Source: Paenibacillus mendelii
GTDB lineage: Bacteria; Bacillota; Bacilli; Paenibacillales; Paenibacillaceae
Assembly: GCF_024498075.1 (NCBI RefSeq)
Contig: NZ_JANHOF010000026.1
Span: 1 to 64,000 of the forward strand
DNA length: 64,000 bases
Direction: 5' to 3'
Numbering within the stretch: the first letter of the stretch is position 1; each line of letters opens with the position of its first letter. The notes under the pieces are model-generated. The model was given only the letters and a program-made list of their open reading frames with translations, had not been told where the DNA came from and did not search any database. This document shows positions 1 to 10,718 of the stretch, piece by piece. A program made the translations under genes and the position numbers.

Positions 1-254
1 ATGCGCCGCAGGTCCATCTACAAGTGGCAGATTGCTCCGCCTTTCCCAATTCCCTCATGCGAGGAAATTGCGTATCCGGTATTAGCATTCGTTTCCGAAT
101 GTTATCCCAGTCTTGTAGGCAGGTTACCTACGTGTTACTCACCCGTCCGCCGCTAACTCCATTGAAAGCAAGCTTTCAATGAAATTCGCTCGACTTGCAT
201 GTATTAGGCACGCCGCCAGCGTTCGTCCTGAGCCAGGATCAAACTCTCCATAAA
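1..254 (-). rRNA. 16S ribosomal RNA, 5' end (partial)
   Basis: The minus strand reads the universal start of bacterial 16S rRNA: the 27F primer site (AGAGTTTGATCCTGGCTCAG) followed by GACGAACGCTGGCGGCGTGC, then the variable V1 region and the GGCGGACGGGTGAGTAACAC site. The gene runs off the left edge, so only about the first 250 bases are present. The mature 5' end is placed near 254 by comparison with other 16S genes. The V1 hairpin and later sequence look Paenibacillus-like, but that is my recollection. Reading frames that cross this stretch are not genes. Confidence 0.98.
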
Positions 255-338
255 AGTGCGATCCGAAAATCGACTATTGAGATAAGCTTGTTAGCTCATT
301 ACTTGTTAAATCTTTGCTTGACAGGTCGCTCATTGTTC

Positions 339-353
339 AGTTTTCAAAGAACA
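339..353 (-). promoter_or_regulatory. rrn boxA antitermination element
   Basis: The minus strand reads TGTTCTTTGAAAACT between the promoter and the 16S gene. This is close to the boxA of Bacillus rRNA leaders, which loads NusB/NusE so that RNA polymerase is not stopped by Rho or hairpins. Position and sequence both fit. Confidence 0.8.
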
Positions 354-404
354 AATACTCGTTTGTTTCTTTCGTTTGTCGTGCCTCTCAGCGGCGACTT
401 AAAT

Positions 405-434
405 AAGATACCATATATGAAACTAGTATTGCAA
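405..434 (-). promoter_or_regulatory. rRNA operon promoter
   Basis: On the minus strand a -35 TTGCAA (429-434) and a -10 TATCTT (405-410) are 18 bp apart, about 150 bp upstream of the 16S 5' end. AT-rich sequence lies immediately upstream, as expected for an UP element. This is the best sigma-A candidate for the rRNA operon. Confidence 0.65.
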
Positions 435-569
435 GCTTTTTTTATATATTTGTTTCAACTTAATTTTTACACATAAATCACTATGGTTTAAACAGCTTGT
501 TTATCGGCTTATTGGCATCTCTACAAGGATGCTATTTATAAAGCGTGACTGCTCTTATATGTGCTGCAC

Positions 570-598
570 ATTATACCCTTAGACTCGCATGTAATAAA
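570..598 (-). promoter_or_regulatory. possible upstream rrn promoter (P1)
   Basis: A perfect TATAAT on the minus strand (570-575) has only a weak -35 (TTTATT, 593-598) at 17 bp. That -35 lies in the T-tail of the lysS terminator. It may be a second, upstream rrn promoter; rRNA operons often carry tandem promoters. The weak -35 keeps confidence low. Confidence 0.3.
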
Positions 599-636
599 AA
601 GAACCGTTATGGAGCGAGCGCCCCTTAACGGTTCTT
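596..636 (-). terminator. lysS terminator
   Basis: Minus-strand hairpin with an 11-bp stem (AAGAACCGTTA paired with TAACGGTTCTT) followed by a T run, just after the lysS stop codon. Confidence 0.85.
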
Positions 637-642
637 GCCTTC

Positions 643-2160
<1,518 letters not shown>

Positions 2161-2316
2161 CTAAAGGTTTTCTGTATGATCCACGATTATCCCCCTATAC
2201 TGCCGAGACTCCCGTTTTAGAAACACACATCTATTGGATAACTAAAGTGACATACGTGCGTCTAGTCTTCACGCGGCTATTCCCTTGCAATAAGGTTGCC
2301 CAAGGACCTTAAATGA

Positions 2317-2343
2317 TGAAAAAGCTTCCAGAGGGAAGCTTTC
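2317..2343 (-). terminator. greA terminator
   Basis: Minus-strand hairpin of 9-bp arms (AAAGCTTCC and GGAAGCTTT) with a 4-base loop followed by TTC and a mixed T-rich stretch, 20 bases after the greA stop. It separates greA from lysS. Confidence 0.75.
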
Positions 2344-2362
2344 GCAAAGGCAGGTCTGGGTC

Positions 2363-2839
2363 TTACTTTCTGATGTCGACAATTTTATATTGGATAATGC
2401 CGGCAGGTACATTGACTTCGACAACCGTGCCTTTCTTCTTGCCGAGAATCGCTTTGCCAACCGGACTTTCATTCGAAATCTTGTTTTGCAGCGGATCAGA
2501 TTCAGCCGTACCTACGATCGCATATTCCATCGTATCGCCATACTCTAAATCTTCAACGACTACAATTGCACCGATACTCACTGTATCCGTGTCGATATCA
2601 TCATTGTTGATGATTCGCGCGTTGCGCAGCATTTTTTCCAGCGTAATGACACGGCCTTCGATGAATGCCTGCTCATTCTTAGCATCCTCATACTCCGAGT
2701 TCTCGCTAATATCGCCATAACCAATTGCAACCTTAATCCGTTCGGCTACCTCGCGGCGCTTAACGGACTTCAAATTCTCCAGCTCATCTTCAAGCTTTCT
2801 GAGCCCTTCCTGCGTCAGAATAATCTCTTTATCGCCCAT
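2363..2839 (-). CDS. greA: transcription elongation factor GreA
   Basis: Rescues backtracked RNA polymerase by stimulating cleavage of the nascent RNA. The 158-residue protein has the N-terminal coiled coil (about residues 1-75) with the acidic tip [15 protein letters not shown] and a C-terminal FKBP-like domain ending in the usual [10 protein letters not shown] and [13 protein letters not shown] segments. Length is standard. It stands alone between its own promoter (3003-3032) and terminator (2317-2343). In B. subtilis greA is not between dusB and lysS, so its placement here is a lineage difference. Confidence 0.97.
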   Translation of the reverse strand: MGDKEIILTQEGLRKLEDELENLKSVKRREVAERIKVAIGYGDISENSEYEDAKNEQAFIEGRVITLEKMLRNARIINNDDIDTDTVSIGAIVVVEDLEYGDTMEYAIVGTAESDPLQNKISNESPVGKAILGKKKGTVVEVNVPAGIIQYKIVDIRK

Positions 2840-3002
2840 CTTTCCTAATCTCCTGTCGTGTGATATTTTTTCATACCACGTATGAATTCACTGTTACTTT
2901 ATCTATTGCGTTCAACAGCATTGATGACATACCGCGCAGATCCAGTTGTATAGAAGGTGTAAAGTCTAGATGGTTCAATCATCATATTCTGATTATTGAA
3001 AG

Positions 3003-3032
3003 ATTATATTTCAAATTTGCCCCAAATGTCAA
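3003..3032 (-). promoter_or_regulatory. sigma-A promoter of greA
   Basis: Consensus -35 TTGACA (3027-3032) and -10 TATAAT (3003-3008) on the minus strand, 18 bp apart. The start codon is about 160 bases downstream, so the mRNA would have a long 5' leader in which I see no clear structure. Confidence 0.85.
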
Positions 3033-3107
3033 CGAAGCGGTCATCTGCTGAAAACGCTTTACCCGTTCTTACGACAGGAGCGACCTGCAAAGCAAGTCGC
3101 AACCTTG

Positions 3108-4139
3108 TTAACCGTAGGCCACTTCTTCCGGCTCCGATGCCTGCGCCGCTACCGGCACTTCGCTCTCTTCACCGAGGGAGGCAATATATTGTTCCAAAAT
3201 ATCGACCATGTTGTCGCGGCTCGTTTCTTCCATGATGACGTCTTTAATGCGCGCTGCTCCGGGCAGGCCTTTGAGATACCAGGCAAGATGCTTGCGCATT
3301 TCACGTACGGCGACCGCTTCGCCTTTGAGCTTGGCAAGCCGATCCATATGGAGAATGGCAACTTCCATCTTCTTGCGCGGCGTCGGATCCGACAGGAGCT
3401 CACCATGTGTAAGGTAGTGAACCGTGCGGAACAGCACCCACGGATTGCCTAACGCACCGCGGCCGATCATCACGCCGTCACAACCGGTATGGTCGAGCAT
3501 ACGCTGGGCATCTTCTGGCGCAATGACGTCGCCGTTGCCGATGACTGGAATTTTTACTGCTTGTTTAACATCCCTTATAATATCCCAATTCGCCTTACCG
3601 GTATACAATTGTTCCCGCGTCCGTCCATGAACACTGACCGCACTGCCGCCCGCGCGCTCAACGGCCTGGGCGTTCTCTACCGCGTACACATGCTCGCTGT
3701 CCCAACCAATCCGCATCTTTACTGTTACAGGCTTGTCGACAGCCTCAACGACGGCAGAAACCATCTCGTAAATTTTGTTCGGATCGAGCAGCCATCTCGC
3801 ACCTGCGTCGCATTTAATGATTTTGGGCGCCGGACAACCCATATTGATGTCGATAATGTCAGCATTTGTCTGTTTATCGACAACTTTCGCCGCTTCCACT
3901 AGCGATTCTCGGTCACCGCCGAAAATTTGCAGACTGAGCGGTTTTTCCCGTTCATCCACGTACAGCATCTCGAGAGTCCGTTTATTTCCGTGCAGGATTG
4001 CTTTGTCACTAACCATTTCTGCGCATACGAGTCCGCAGCCAAATTCTTTGGCTATCAGCCGAAAAGCCGGGTTGCACACACCTGCCATGGGGGCAAGCAC
4101 AACCCTATTTTTCATCTCAATGTTACCAATCTTGAGCAT
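3108..4139 (-). CDS. dusB: tRNA-dihydrouridine synthase
   Basis: FMN-dependent reductase that makes dihydrouridine in tRNA. A TIM-barrel FMN domain opens with VVLAPMAGVCN and carries the family signature DINMGCPAPK (cysteine near residue 102), SVHGRTREQ and IGNGDV. A C-terminal helical tRNA-binding domain follows. The start at ATG 4139 gives the usual MLKIGNIE opening and follows AGGAG closely. A GTG at 4151 is in frame but overlaps that site. Length is 343 residues. It is the B. subtilis yacF orthologue by context (folK, xre, dus, lysS). The C-terminal 20 residues are acidic and probably unstructured. Confidence 0.95.
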   Translation of the reverse strand: MLKIGNIEMKNRVVLAPMAGVCNPAFRLIAKEFGCGLVCAEMVSDKAILHGNKRTLEMLYVDEREKPLSLQIFGGDRESLVEAAKVVDKQTNADIIDINMGCPAPKIIKCDAGARWLLDPNKIYEMVSAVVEAVDKPVTVKMRIGWDSEHVYAVENAQAVERAGGSAVSVHGRTREQLYTGKANWDIIRDVKQAVKIPVIGNGDVIAPEDAQRMLDHTGCDGVMIGRGALGNPWVLFRTVHYLTHGELLSDPTPRKKMEVAILHMDRLAKLKGEAVAVREMRKHLAWYLKGLPGAARIKDVIMEETSRDNMVDILEQYIASLGEESEVPVAAQASEPEEVAYG

Positions 4140-4244
4140 GACGCTCCTCACTTCCTTCCGATTCCTATGCGAGGGCGTCCGCTAATATGCGTTGATCTGG
4201 CGGTCTAGCACGCCACGCCCCTGCTTTCTTGTATCGTTATTTGT

Positions 4245-4460
4245 TTAGTTTCGTTTATAGGTTTCCGTCAGTTCTTCATAGCTGATACCAAGCGTCTCCG
4301 AGATGCGTTCCAGCAGCTTAGGGTCCGGTTTTCGTGTTCCCCGCTCCAAGGAGCCGAGGACGGCTACGGAAATCTCCAGCCGCTCCGCCAACTGCTGCTG
4401 CGTGTAGCCCTTCAGCTTTCTGAAGGCGCGGACGCGTCCTGCCAATTGATCGTATTCCAT
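4245..4460 (-). CDS. small XRE-family helix-turn-helix regulator
   Basis: 71-residue single-domain DNA-binding protein. The HTH lies at about residues 9-60 (GYTQQQLAERLEIS, then LGSLERGTRKPD). It corresponds by position to B. subtilis yazB. Its target is unknown. The start codon lies inside the 3' end of folK (49-base overlap, different frame), with GGAAGG nine bases upstream, so translation is probably coupled to folK. Context suggests regulation of the folate operon, but nothing in the sequence proves it. Confidence 0.85.
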   Translation of the reverse strand: MEYDQLAGRVRAFRKLKGYTQQQLAERLEISVAVLGSLERGTRKPDPKLLERISETLGISYEELTETYKRN

Positions 4461-4969
4461 AACGCGATGCCTTCCCCTCCATCCTGTAACGCACGGTTCG
4501 CCGCTTGCGAGGCCTGTTCCTGAAGTGAATGCTTAGGATGCAGTACGTCACGAAGCGGAACAAGCACAAATGCACGCTCCATCATACGCGGATGGGGCAG
4601 TATCAATTCATCCTCTTCCATTCGCACATCTTCGTAGAGCAGCAAATCCAAATCAATCGTACGGGGACCGAAGCGAACATCCCGCTTCCGACCGAGCTGC
4701 TGCTCGATCAGGAGCATCGCACGCAATAAAGGCATCGGCTCCAAAGTCGTCTCCAGTGCCGCGGCCATATTCAAAAAAGAGGATTGGTCCGTATATCCGA
4801 CTGGATCGGTCTCATACACGTTCGATACACGAAGCACATCGATCGACGCATGCTCCTGAAGCAAACGGAGTGCTTCTCGCAGCATCTGTTCCCGGTCTCC
4901 CATGTTGGATCCGAGCGCGATGTAAGCCTGCGAAGTTGTCTGCGGTGAAGCTTCCATTCCGCTACTCAT
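4412..4969 (-). CDS. folK: 2-amino-4-hydroxy-6-hydroxymethyldihydropteridine pyrophosphokinase
   Basis: Transfers pyrophosphate from ATP to 6-hydroxymethyl-dihydropterin in folate synthesis. Visible HPPK motifs are ALGSNMGDR near residue 18, RFGPRTIDLDLLLY (catalytic Asp residues) and LPHPRMMERAFVLVPL. Length 185 residues is slightly long because of a 15-residue N-terminal extension; an internal ATG (residue 5) is an alternative start. The ATG follows the folB stop directly and the 3' end overlaps the xre gene. Confidence 0.96.
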   Translation of the reverse strand: MSSGMEASPQTTSQAYIALGSNMGDREQMLREALRLLQEHASIDVLRVSNVYETDPVGYTDQSSFLNMAAALETTLEPMPLLRAMLLIEQQLGRKRDVRFGPRTIDLDLLLYEDVRMEEDELILPHPRMMERAFVLVPLRDVLHPKHSLQEQASQAANRALQDGGEGIALWNTINWQDASAPSES

Positions 4970-5335
4970 CTATGCTTCCCGCTTTCTGCTAAGTTCCACC
5001 GTGACCCCGTCAAAATGAATATCGAACGGCGGGTTAGGCTTCGTTACGCGGACCGTCACTTCGTTTACACTAGTATAAGCGTCGAACAGCCGTGATGCAA
5101 TATGACCGGCTAAAGCCTCAATCAGTTTGAATGGCGGCCCTTCAACGATGAATTTAACGAGCGCATGAACCTCCGCATAATTGATGGTTGCTTCAAGTTC
5201 ATCATTCTCCGCGGCTTGCGTCAAATCTAGACGCAAATCGACATCGACTATAAATTTCTGCCCTAGCTTGTTTTCTTCTGGAAATACCCCATGGTAACCG
5301 AAGAAGCTCATCCCTTTGAGCATCATTAAATCCAT
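4970..5335 (-). CDS. folB: dihydroneopterin aldolase
   Basis: Converts dihydroneopterin to 6-hydroxymethyl-dihydropterin and glycolaldehyde. The 121-residue protein has the expected GYHGVFPEE segment with the active-site region, the YAEVHALV stretch, LIEALAGHIA and the C-terminal VRVTKPNPPF. The GGAGG site 9 bases before ATG is strong. It lies between folP and folK in the folate operon. Confidence 0.96.
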   Translation of the reverse strand: MDLMMLKGMSFFGYHGVFPEENKLGQKFIVDVDLRLDLTQAAENDELEATINYAEVHALVKFIVEGPPFKLIEALAGHIASRLFDAYTSVNEVTVRVTKPNPPFDIHFDGVTVELSRKREA

Positions 5336-5382
5336 ACTCTAACTCCTCCTCACTTGGTTTTATATAGACTTAAGGATGAATC

Positions 5383-6237
5383 TCATCGATAAATAATGGC
5401 ATCTGCCACTAAAGCATTCTGTTTCATCTCTTGTATGTCGTGGACGCGGACAATCTGGCAGCCTTGTGCAATACCGAGCGTAACGGTCGCAGCCGTACCG
5501 TAAGTGATTTGATCAACAGGCAGCTGCAGCGTATCGCGAATGAACTTCTTGCGGGATGTCCCCAGCAGCACGGGGTAGCCCATCTCGGCGATTTGATTCA
5601 AGTGGGCCATTAAGTGCCTGTTGTCTTCCGTAGTCTTGGCAAAGCCAATACCCGGATCAAGCCAGATGGATGCATCCGCAATGCCAGCCTCTTGTGCGAT
5701 TCGGATACTTTCCTCAAGGTCCGCAATTACATCCGGCACAAGCTCGTTATAATTCCGGGCAGGTCGATTGTGGCTGAGAATGACCGGACAGCCAAATTGC
5801 GCGGCGATGGCCGCCATCTGGACATCCCCCTTCAATCCCCATATATCGTTTATGATGTGTGCGCCCGCTTCCAAGGCTTGCCGCGCTGTCTCTGCTTTGT
5901 AGGTGTCAATAGACAGCGGTACATGAGGCAGCGCCTCGCGAACGGCACGGATAACCGGTATTACGCGCTGCAATTCTTCTTCGAGTGGAACAGCCTCACT
6001 GCCGGGCCGCGTCGATTCGCCTCCAATGTCAATGATGTCTGCGCCTGCATTCACCATTTCACGGGCGTGTTCGACGGCAGACGCGATAGTGCGATTGCGT
6101 CCCCCATCTGAGAAGGAATCCGGCGTCGTATTCAAAATTCCCATAATGAGCGTATGTTGACCCAGCTCGAGCGTAACGCCCTCAGCTAAATTGTAATAAC
6201 GCTGATACGGTGCGTTCTTCATATTTGATGCTAACAT
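5383..6237 (-). CDS. folP: dihydropteroate synthase
   Basis: Condenses p-aminobenzoate with hydroxymethyl-dihydropterin pyrophosphate; the target of sulfonamides. TIM-barrel signatures are MGILNTTPDSFSDGGR (about residues 32-47), DIIDIGGESTRPGS, SIDTYKAE and GTSRKKF. Length 284 residues is normal. A strong GGGGG site lies 7 bases before the ATG. Its neighbours pabC, pabA and pabB supply the p-aminobenzoate substrate. Confidence 0.97.
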   Translation of the reverse strand: MLASNMKNAPYQRYYNLAEGVTLELGQHTLIMGILNTTPDSFSDGGRNRTIASAVEHAREMVNAGADIIDIGGESTRPGSEAVPLEEELQRVIPVIRAVREALPHVPLSIDTYKAETARQALEAGAHIINDIWGLKGDVQMAAIAAQFGCPVILSHNRPARNYNELVPDVIADLEESIRIAQEAGIADASIWLDPGIGFAKTTEDNRHLMAHLNQIAEMGYPVLLGTSRKKFIRDTLQLPVDQITYGTAATVTLGIAQGCQIVRVHDIQEMKQNALVADAIIYR

Positions 6238-6283
6238 AACTGTGCCCCCTTCCTTAGTGGTAGTTATTGTCGCCGTTCTTCAT

Positions 6284-7186
6284 CTATTCGTCCGGGAAGC
6301 TGGAGGCGATCCCCGCTTGATCTCGGTAAGCCGCTAACAGACGCAAGGTAACAGGCCCTGCAGTGCCGTTCCCAACCATGATTGTTTGCCCATTGACACT
6401 GCGGAGCGACGTCACGGGCACAAGCTCCTGTATCGAATTCGTTACCCAGGCTTCCTCTGCTTGAATCAAGTCCTCCCAGCCGTAGAAATCCTCAATGACA
6501 GGCATGGTTAGATCAGCCGACCGTGCAAGCTCCATGACATACTGGCGGGTAATTCCAGGCAAAATCCCCGTCTCCAGCGACGGCGTACAGACGATGCCAT
6601 TACGCACAAAAAACAGGTTGCTGACAATTCCCTCAGCCAGCCAGCCCTCACGGGTGAGCATAAGCCCTTCTGCTCCCGGAGCCGCACCACTTCCCAGTAA
6701 TTCACGCTTGGCCATAATATTATTCATGTAATGAAGGGATTTGAACCGGGTATTCCCCTCTGGGGTGTTGCGGCATGTCTTTAAGAGCACCAGCTCTTTG
6801 CCTTCACGGTACAGCCGCTCGCTTGGCTCTGGGAGCGCCTTGATGAGAAGCACGACGTTGGGTTCAGCGTAATCCTCCTGCGGCAATCCCAGTCCGGCCT
6901 CGCCTGCTGTCACCGTCAGTCGTACATAAGCCTCCCGGAGACCATTGGCTTCCATCAGCCGGGCAAGCCATTCATGAATGGCATCCGCATCTGCTTGATA
7001 GCCGATTCCCAGCTCAAGACAGCCTGCCCTAAGCCGTTCCAGATGGCGCTCCAACAGCCAAGGCTTGCCGCCATACGTGCGGAATGTCTCGAATAATCCC
7101 ATTCCATATAAAAAACCGTGATCGTAGACTGAGATCACGGTTTCCTCCGCTCGTTTGATTAATCCATTCCAGCCAACGAAGGTCAT
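6284..7186 (-). CDS. pabC: aminodeoxychorismate lyase
   Basis: PLP fold-type IV enzyme that splits 4-amino-4-deoxychorismate into p-aminobenzoate and pyruvate. The PLP lysine is in [10 protein letters not shown] near residue 148; [14 protein letters not shown] and [10 protein letters not shown] are family signatures. The closest relatives include branched-chain and D-amino-acid transaminases, but the 4-base overlap with pabA and the adjacent folP make PabC the best call. Length 300 residues. Confidence 0.93.
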   Translation of the reverse strand: MTFVGWNGLIKRAEETVISVYDHGFLYGMGLFETFRTYGGKPWLLERHLERLRAGCLELGIGYQADADAIHEWLARLMEANGLREAYVRLTVTAGEAGLGLPQEDYAEPNVVLLIKALPEPSERLYREGKELVLLKTCRNTPEGNTRFKSLHYMNNIMAKRELLGSGAAPGAEGLMLTREGWLAEGIVSNLFFVRNGIVCTPSLETGILPGITRQYVMELARSADLTMPVIEDFYGWEDLIQAEEAWVTNSIQELVPVTSLRSVNGQTIMVGNGTAGPVTLRLLAAYRDQAGIASSFPDE

Positions 7187-7764
7187 TGTGCCGCTCCTAC
7201 CCGTTTAGCCAAGAAATTACGAAGCAGCGTCAAACCATGCTCGGTGATAATCGATTCCGGATGAAATTGTACGCCCTCGATCAAGTATTCCTTGTGCCGC
7301 AAACCCATAATCTCGCCTTCCGCTGTCTCCGCGCTTATTTCCAAGCAATCCGGCAGCGTCTCTCTCTTCACAATTAGTGAATGATAGCGAGTGGCCGTAA
7401 ATGGGGATGGAATGCCCGCAAAGATCGATTTGCCGTCATGAAAAATCTCAGAGGTCTTCCCATGCATCAGCTTCTCAGCTCGAACAACATCACCGCCGAA
7501 AGCTTGTCCGATCGATTGATGCCCCAAGCACACGCCGAAGATCGGAATTTCCCCTTTGAAGCGTTCGATCAACGATAGGCTGATTCCCGCTTCATTCGGG
7601 CTGCACGGGCCTGGAGAGATTAGAATATGGTCAGGAGCGAGCGCTGCAATCCCTTCGAGGTCAATTTCATCGTTGCGTTTGACGATGATTTGTTCGCCAA
7701 GCTCACCTAAGTACTGTACTAAGTTATACGTGAACGAATCATAATTATCAATGACCAGAATCAT
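7183..7764 (-). CDS. pabA: aminodeoxychorismate/anthranilate synthase glutamine amidotransferase subunit
   Basis: Class I glutaminase that passes ammonia to PabB (and possibly TrpE, as the amphibolic B. subtilis protein does). Motifs: [14 protein letters not shown], oxyanion loop [11 protein letters not shown], nucleophile region FGVCLGHQ (Cys near residue 79) and the His/Glu pair in GVQFHPESI. It overlaps pabC by 4 bases. A 187-base gap holding a structured leader (7780-7828) separates it from pabB, which is odd in an otherwise tight operon. Confidence 0.95.
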   Translation of the reverse strand: MILVIDNYDSFTYNLVQYLGELGEQIIVKRNDEIDLEGIAALAPDHILISPGPCSPNEAGISLSLIERFKGEIPIFGVCLGHQSIGQAFGGDVVRAEKLMHGKTSEIFHDGKSIFAGIPSPFTATRYHSLIVKRETLPDCLEISAETAEGEIMGLRHKEYLIEGVQFHPESIITEHGLTLLRNFLAKRVGAAQ

Positions 7765-7779
7765 GTAAAACCCTCCTAA

Positions 7780-7828
7780 AAGTTTTGTGGAATCATCGCT
7801 TCCGAAGAAGCGAAATGGAACAAAACTT
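7780..7828 (-). promoter_or_regulatory. structured leader hairpin ahead of pabA
   Basis: In the pabB-pabA gap the minus-strand RNA can form a 9-bp outer stem (AAGTTTTGT with ACAAAACTT) enclosing a 6-bp inner stem closed by a cUUCGg tetraloop (7797-7812). Its foot is a few bases upstream of the pabA Shine-Dalgarno site. There is no T run, so it is not an ordinary terminator. It could stabilise mRNA, mark a processing site or control pabA translation. The function is inferred only. Confidence 0.55.
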
Positions 7829-7951
7829 ACTTCGAAAGCATAAGCTTAGTTTTTGCGCGGCTTCGCCCGACTTTCTCGAGCATAAACTAGACTTCCTAAG
7901 CATCCGTTCCGTATAGCCGTACTTTTAGTTCCGAAGATATGAACCGGGTTG

Positions 7952-9526
7952 CTATCCCAGCTGCGGCTTGCGGCCGGTAGCTCCCGCCGACTGCTCGCTA
8001 TATTGAATGGCCTTCCACAACGCCTTCGCTTTATTCAGCGATTCGTAGTATTCACGTTCCGGATCAGAGTCGATGACGATTCCCGCTCCCGCTTGAATGT
8101 GAACCATCCCGTCTTTAACGGTCATCGTTCTAATAATAATATTAAATTCCATATCCCCGTTATAGTCAATCCAACCAAGCGACCCTGTGTAGGTTCCCCG
8201 CCTTACCGGCTCTAGTTCTTCGATGATCTCCATGGTCCGCACTTTGGGCGCGCCGGTTATCGTCCCTCCCGGAAACTTCGCTGCGATAACATCATAGGCA
8301 TCCTTGTCTTCCGCCAGAATGCCTTCTACCTGCGAAACGAGATGCATGACATGGCTGTAATACTCCACGACCATGAGCTCCTTCACATTCACCGAGCCAT
8401 AGGCCGCGATTCGGCCGAGGTCATTGCGTTCGAGATCGACGAGCATAATGTGCTCCGCCCGCTCCTTCTCATTGGACAGCAGCTCCTCAGCCAAGCTGCG
8501 ATCCTCCTCCTCCGTCCGGCCTCTTCGCCGTGTGCCTGCAATCGGCCTCGCTGCAAGCTTACCATCACGAAGCTCGACCAGCAGCTCCGGCGATGCGGAC
8601 ACCAGCTGAAAATCAGGACAACGCAGAAAACCCATGTACGGTGAAGGATTGAACAGCCTCAGCCATTCATAAAGCTCCTCCGGCGGCGTTACAACCTCGC
8701 GGCTCTGACGGAGCGACAAATTCACCTGAAAGACATCGCCCTGCGTGATATATTCACGAATCCGTTGAACCGCATCCATAAACGCTTGCTTCGAGAAAGG
8801 GGAGGATATCCCGTCTATCGCTTCAACATCAATATGAAGCGATCCATTCTGGATAAATCCCGCTCGATCTATGGAGCTCACTTGCACATCGTCGCCAGCA
8901 AGTTTCCCGGTAAACGCCGTCCACGCTCGCATCATTCGTTCGGCGCGTTTGTATGCCTTACCGTATTCGTCCTTCAGCAATGCTTCTGCAGCGTCCGGCG
9001 ATATCGGCATATGAACCGCACAATACAGCTCCTGCTCCTTATGATCAATGATCCACAGCTCGTCCATGCGGAGAAACAAATAATCAGGCAGGTCCAGATC
9101 GTCGCTCGCCATCTCTGGAATCCGTTCAATAGACCGGATAACATCGTAGCTCCAGTAGCCCGCACATCCTCCTGTGAACTTGGGCGCACCTGGTACATGC
9201 GGTGATCTTTGGTTCCCCATCCAAGCACGTACCGTGTCGAGCGGGCTCCCGTTATAGGATGTGCTCTTCCCCGTTCTGCAGTCCGTACTCTCGGCATCCG
9301 CCCCTTTACCCCTGATGATGCTCTCCGGTTCCAATCCCAAATACGTATACTGTCCATCCTTACCGCTCTCGAGAACGAAAGCATAGGGCGAGGCTTCTTG
9401 CCATGCTCTCTCCCAGGTATCCGGCCGGCCTTCTCCGCTTGCGAGCTTACGCTTAAGAAGCAGAGGTAACGTCGTATATCCTTGTTCCTGCCATTGCAGC
9501 CATTCCTTAAAGGCTGTCTGAGCCAT
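7952..9526 (-). CDS. pabB: aminodeoxychorismate synthase component I
   Basis: Chorismate-utilising enzyme that makes aminodeoxychorismate with PabA. The N-terminal regulatory-type domain is followed by the chorismate-binding core with PIAGTRRRGRTEEED, DLERNDLGRI, KFPGGTITGAPK and AGAGIVIDSDPE. Of 524 residues, the C-terminal 260 are the conserved core. The ATG at 9526 has GGAGGG seven bases upstream and is preferred to an upstream in-frame ATG at 9562. TrpE is the main alternative; adjacency to pabA-pabC-folP favours PabB. A TATACT -10 at 9601-9606 with a poor -35 may start this operon. Confidence 0.92.
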   Translation of the reverse strand: MAQTAFKEWLQWQEQGYTTLPLLLKRKLASGEGRPDTWERAWQEASPYAFVLESGKDGQYTYLGLEPESIIRGKGADAESTDCRTGKSTSYNGSPLDTVRAWMGNQRSPHVPGAPKFTGGCAGYWSYDVIRSIERIPEMASDDLDLPDYLFLRMDELWIIDHKEQELYCAVHMPISPDAAEALLKDEYGKAYKRAERMMRAWTAFTGKLAGDDVQVSSIDRAGFIQNGSLHIDVEAIDGISSPFSKQAFMDAVQRIREYITQGDVFQVNLSLRQSREVVTPPEELYEWLRLFNPSPYMGFLRCPDFQLVSASPELLVELRDGKLAARPIAGTRRRGRTEEEDRSLAEELLSNEKERAEHIMLVDLERNDLGRIAAYGSVNVKELMVVEYYSHVMHLVSQVEGILAEDKDAYDVIAAKFPGGTITGAPKVRTMEIIEELEPVRRGTYTGSLGWIDYNGDMEFNIIIRTMTVKDGMVHIQAGAGIVIDSDPEREYYESLNKAKALWKAIQYSEQSAGATGRKPQLG

Positions 9527-9687
9527 GTTCAGCCCTCCGCTTGTCCACCCGACTTCTTCCACACGATAAGAAGCAGATCCGACGCTCCATTTTTCAAGCT
9601 AGTATACCGAATCGTCGGCAAAAAGAAAAGAGCTGTCTTGCACGCTTTCATCTCACCCATTCGACAGGCTCCGGCACGCTTGAGGAA

Positions 9688-9728
9688 AGAAAAGTAAGAA
9701 GGGACTCCCTCGCTTAAGAGGAAGTCCC
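9688..9728 (-). terminator. cysK terminator
   Basis: Minus-strand hairpin of 11-bp arms (GGGACTTCCTC with GAGGGAGTCCC) followed by a T-rich tail, 34 bases after the cysK stop codon. Confidence 0.85.
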
Positions 9729-9761
9729 GGTCAGCCGCCTTAGGCAGGCAGCATCGCTATA

Positions 9762-10700
9762 TTAGTTATCGAAATTGAACAGCGGCGTGGACAGGTAGCG
9801 CTCACCGTTGGAAGGAACGATCACTACGATACGCTTTCCTTTACCGAGCTCTTTGGCCACTTTCAATGCGGCATAAATCGCAGCGCCTGAAGAAATCCCG
9901 CACAGGATGCCTTCTTCTTTGGCTGCTTGACGAGCCGTTTCGAATGCTTCTTCATTCTCAATCGTGATGACGCCGTCATAAATTTCACGGTTCAAGATAT
10001 CCGGGATGAAGTTTGCGCCGATACCTTGAATTTTATGAGGGCCTGGGCCGCCGCCTGACAGCAATGGAGATGCTGCAGGTTCTACCGCATAGATTTTAAT
10101 ACCCGGGAAGTTCTCTTTCAGCACTTCGCCTGCACCGCTAATCGTGCCGCCCGTACCGATCCCTGCAATGAATGCATCCAGCTTGCCATCGAGCGAGTTG
10201 ATCGCTTCCACGATTTCCGGTCCAGTCGTCTCGCGGTGTACCTTCACGTTCGCTTCATTCTTAAATTGCTGTGGAATAAAGTAGGACGGGTTTTCCTTCT
10301 GCAGCTCTTCCGCACGTCGAACCGCACCGTTCATGCCTTCCGATCCCGGTGTCAACACAAGCTCAGCACCGTATGCACGAAGCAAGTTGCGGCGCTCGAT
10401 ACTCATCGTTTCCGGCATAACCAGAATCGCTTTGTAGCCTTTTGCGGCAGCTACCATGGCAAGACCAATTCCCGTGTTGCCGCTCGTTGGTTCAACAATG
10501 GTATCGCCTGGCTTAATACGGCCTTCCTGCTCTGCAACTTCAATCATGCTGATGGCAATCCGGTCTTTTACGCTTGCACCTGGATTTTGGTATTCCAGTT
10601 TCAAGTAAATTTCAGCGCTATCTTCCGGCACGAGGCGGTTCAAACGAACAAGCGGCGTATCGCCGATAAGTTCAGTTACATTTTGGACAATTTTAGCCAT
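9762..10700 (-). CDS. cysK: cysteine synthase A (O-acetylserine sulfhydrylase)
   Basis: PLP enzyme that makes cysteine from O-acetylserine and sulfide. Visible: PLP lysine in GASVKDR (K45), the substrate loop [11 protein letters not shown], the phosphate-binding [10 protein letters not shown], and GISSGAA near the C-terminus. At 312 residues it is full length. It is a single-gene unit with promoter (10749-10778), a palindromic operator in the leader (10719-10741) and a terminator. Among cysK, cysM and the CBS-like OAH-dependent relatives, the sequence and yacD-cysK context favour CysK. Confidence 0.96.
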   Translation of the reverse strand: MAKIVQNVTELIGDTPLVRLNRLVPEDSAEIYLKLEYQNPGASVKDRIAISMIEVAEQEGRIKPGDTIVEPTSGNTGIGLAMVAAAKGYKAILVMPETMSIERRNLLRAYGAELVLTPGSEGMNGAVRRAEELQKENPSYFIPQQFKNEANVKVHRETTGPEIVEAINSLDGKLDAFIAGIGTGGTISGAGEVLKENFPGIKIYAVEPAASPLLSGGGPGPHKIQGIGANFIPDILNREIYDGVITIENEEAFETARQAAKEEGILCGISSGAAIYAALKVAKELGKGKRIVVIVPSNGERYLSTPLFNFDN

Positions 10701-10718
10701 GAAAAAGCAAGCCCCCTT

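Noticed and set aside
195-476. 93-codon open frame on the plus strand
   Set aside because: It crosses the 16S rRNA 5' end, boxA and rrn promoter in antisense; no Shine-Dalgarno site.
3080-3101. 9-bp hairpin after dusB
   Set aside because: GCGACTTGC/GCAGGTCGC lacks a T run; not called as a terminator.
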